From NCBI RefSeq assembly GCF_000002425.4, contig NC_037254.1, positions 22,211,120 through 22,275,119 on the forward strand: a stretch of DNA of 64,000 nt. The letters are read 5' to 3'. This document shows positions 62,001-64,000 of this stretch, one piece after another. Position numbers and translations under genes: made by a program. Numbering within the stretch: the stretch's first letter is position 1; every line of letters starts with the position of its first letter. Below the pieces are notes generated by a model that made no database searches, was not told the DNA's origin, and saw nothing but the letters and a program-made list of their open reading frames with translations. This DNA comes from Physcomitrium patens. Taxonomy: Eukaryota; Streptophyta; Bryopsida; Funariales; Funariaceae.

Positions 62001-64000
62001 CCCTTGTCTGCGGAGCAGAATCCTTGCCTTTTGCCTTCTCAGAAGCACTAACTTCCACAATCATTTCGGATTCTCTGCCCTTATTATCTTCACTGTATGC
62101 AAAGCCTTTTGCCTCATGTAGAAACACAGTATTATTATTCTTATCACTTGACTCAGACTGGCCTTCAGTCGGTATCGAAAGATAATGGTTGTCTTGTCCT
62201 GGCTCTGATTTGAGTTTACAAATACCCATACCAATCTTCACTAGTGAGCTAGACTTCGGGGAGGATATCTCCTTCACCATATCTCCAACTTCTTTTGAAA
62301 ATCCCCCTGATGCTTGTGCTTCACCTAGCACAGCACCAAATACAGTACTAGTCCCACAGGATCCGCTTGAACCTTTACTTAACCCTACAGTATTCATATT
62401 TTCTCTTGTAGCTGGGAACAGTTGTGCTTCAGGTATCTCCATCAAGAAGTTGGAGTTTGTATGAGTCTCAGTGAAAAAAGCTTTTGGTGTACTGTTCAAG
62501 GTACTCTCCGCATTCTTGCATCTCACATCTCTTGCCGAAGGAACTTGTAATGCTTCCACGTGTACCAAATCTTCACCCTTAACGACTGGATCGACTCCAT
62601 TCGCATGCATTGGTGATCCAGGGTTGACATAGGTTGGACTATTCGGAAGTCTCGTCCGAAGTTCTTCCTCTTCTGGAACATCCGCACCTTCATCACTATC
62701 ATTTAACCTGTGAAAGTTTCCGGAATCATCACCCCAATCAAGGCTATCTTCACTCTCGTCCGACATATCAGTGAAAACTATACCAGGAACTTCATGCCCT
62801 TCGATGCGTGGAACCGCGTCGTGGTTGACATTTACAGGAATCATAGGTGGAGATTCTTTGATTTCCCTGTCTAATTTGTTGAAAACTGTCTCTGTCTCGT
62901 CGGGCACCGAAACAATGTTAATATTTACAGAGATGTCGGCTTGCGAGAGGTTGCCTATTGAACCTTCTCTATCTCCAATAAGAATTGCTCCAAAAACTTC
63001 ATCCCTATCGACTTCCTCTTCGAATGCGGCTTCTCTCTGGATGATAGACTGAGTCATATCAGACTCCATGTCTGCCGTGCAAGTCATCTCTTGTTCTTTC
63101 AGTCTCCGAATAATCTCATGCTCCACTAACTGGGTCTCAATGAGTTCAGCATTATCTACAAGAATCTCATCTGAGACCACATCCGGCCTTTGTGGACGAA
63201 ATGACTCGGATAGCAAGCTTGCTGTCAGATATCCAACATCCTCGGAAACAAGACGAATCTTCCTTTGTGGAGTCACATTGTCAATGTCCTGCAAGTCATT
63301 CACGTCATAATTGGAAAGTTGCGTCTTTCGCAATGTGACTTTATCAGATGTATTCTCCACTATGTCCTTCACCACCTCGGCCCAGAATAACCTTGTGCCT
63401 TTAGCAAAACTCGTGCTTTTCAACGCATCTGCTCCACGTGCTGCATGCAAATCTTTACATTGCAGGAAGGCTTCTTTCTGCACAGCTGGACCTGAAGTAG
63501 AAGCAGGAAAGAGATGTTCCGATTCCTCCGATTCAGACGACCGTTCTACCTTTTCAAACAGAACTGCCTCCGGAACTTGAGAGTAGACTTGAATACCTGC
63601 AGAATTCTGCACATTAAGCGCAGACGTTTCCGCATTGAGCACTCTCCCACCTCCACAATCCCGATGATCCCCAATTTCATGCAAGTGATGATTCCACTTT
63701 ACTGACAAATCTTCAAACTTAGGAGGTAGTTTATTCGTTTCAGAATCCTGATGCATGCTTCTTGATTCAGATTTGCCAAGTGCATCGTCCACAGGATATA
63801 TAGAATCAGCGTTAGATAGACGAATTGTGGATCCCCTTCCTGAGTCAATTTCCATACCCTGGGAGCCCCTGGTTATTTGTTCAGCACCATTACTCCCCAA
63901 GGTTAGTACTTGAAATTTGGTCGTTTGCCCCACAACTCGTGGTAATGTGGTACCCTGATTTGAAATAACAAGCTCTTCCATTTTTTCCTCATCTTTCTCT
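56047..64000 (-). CDS. REV3: DNA polymerase zeta catalytic subunit REV3 (5' end outside window)
   Basis: Twelve exons are seen: >64000-61806, 61587-60854, 60710-60501, 60384-60227, 59872-59239, 59117-58971, 58785-58510, 58343-58236, 58034-57829, 57486-57183, 57044-56385, 56232-56047, about 1939 codons. REV3 carries out translesion synthesis past damaged bases with REV7. The B-family motifs are present: [12 protein letters not shown] (from about 58701); [12 protein letters not shown] (exon 58034-57829); C, YGDTDS, whose Ser codon is split by an intron (57829/57486). The exonuclease I position reads SIEVH with no Asp, fitting the lack of proofreading in this family. The end has two Cys clusters, CAVC/CSSC and CRHC/CVSLDC; the second should hold an iron-sulphur cluster. 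The large first exon is acidic and includes PPSR motifs near 61920 and 61395. Its frame is open to the edge, so the ATG at 63981 is not the start. Confidence 0.93.
61697..61728. repeat. (TA)n run in a REV3 intron
   Basis: A short TA microsatellite in the 218-bp intron between 61806 and 61587, beside an A-rich run. Confidence 0.8.

Noticed and set aside
63979..63981. ATG at 63981 as the REV3 start
   Set aside because: The frame is open through to the window edge (EKDEEK before the Met), and REV3 proteins extend much further upstream.

Overview
The window looks like nuclear DNA of a land plant, most likely a moss. Three of its four intact genes encode proteins predicted to act in the chloroplast: dynamin DRP5B/ARC5, a CPBP-family intramembrane protease and amidotransferase subunit GatC. 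The fourth is a plant-type DNA polymerase zeta (REV3). All four are intron-rich and have to be read across spliced exons. The moss call is an inference from a Ty3/gypsy-rich, AT-rich background beside compact genes; nothing in the window proves the species.

The left part (about 1-35000) is a stack of LTR retrotransposons with no host gene that I can support. Element C (6419-15070) is the youngest: complete, with both LTRs and a 4-bp target duplication, but its pol carries several stops. It sits inside element B, a chromovirus (2218-6418 and 15071-15992). B in turn sits inside the reverse transcriptase of D1, a very AT-rich chromovirus relic (from 15993). Stop codons and AT content rise with nesting depth. 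A second relic of the D type (D2, 17580-22611), a non-chromovirus gypsy relic (E, about 26900-28700) and a solitary LTR (34350-34621) follow. At the extreme left, 1-2217 is an inverted copy of the first part of element C. It resembles C's 5' LTR far more than C's own 3' LTR does, which points to a late inverted duplication.

At about 35.1 kb the composition changes abruptly to ordinary gene-space DNA. An unassigned, more GC-rich 2.9-kb stretch is followed by DRP5B (minus, 18 exons), about 3.5 kb of intergenic DNA with a MITE-like element, and the CPBP protease gene (minus, 3 exons). A 1.2-kb divergent promoter region leads to GatC (plus, 5 exons), then an AT-rich spacer and REV3 (minus, 12 exons seen, N-terminus beyond the right edge). 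The exon models of DRP5B, the protease and GatC sum to whole numbers of codons, and the REV3 exons join in phase, which supports them.

The most notable non-gene signals are: heat-shock-element-like arrays in the U3 of the element B LTR; hairpins just downstream of TATA-like boxes in three LTR types; a perfect-frame 80-bp inverted duplication inside D1; and probable GC-AG introns in two neighbouring genes. I did not find a clearly new biological system beyond these.
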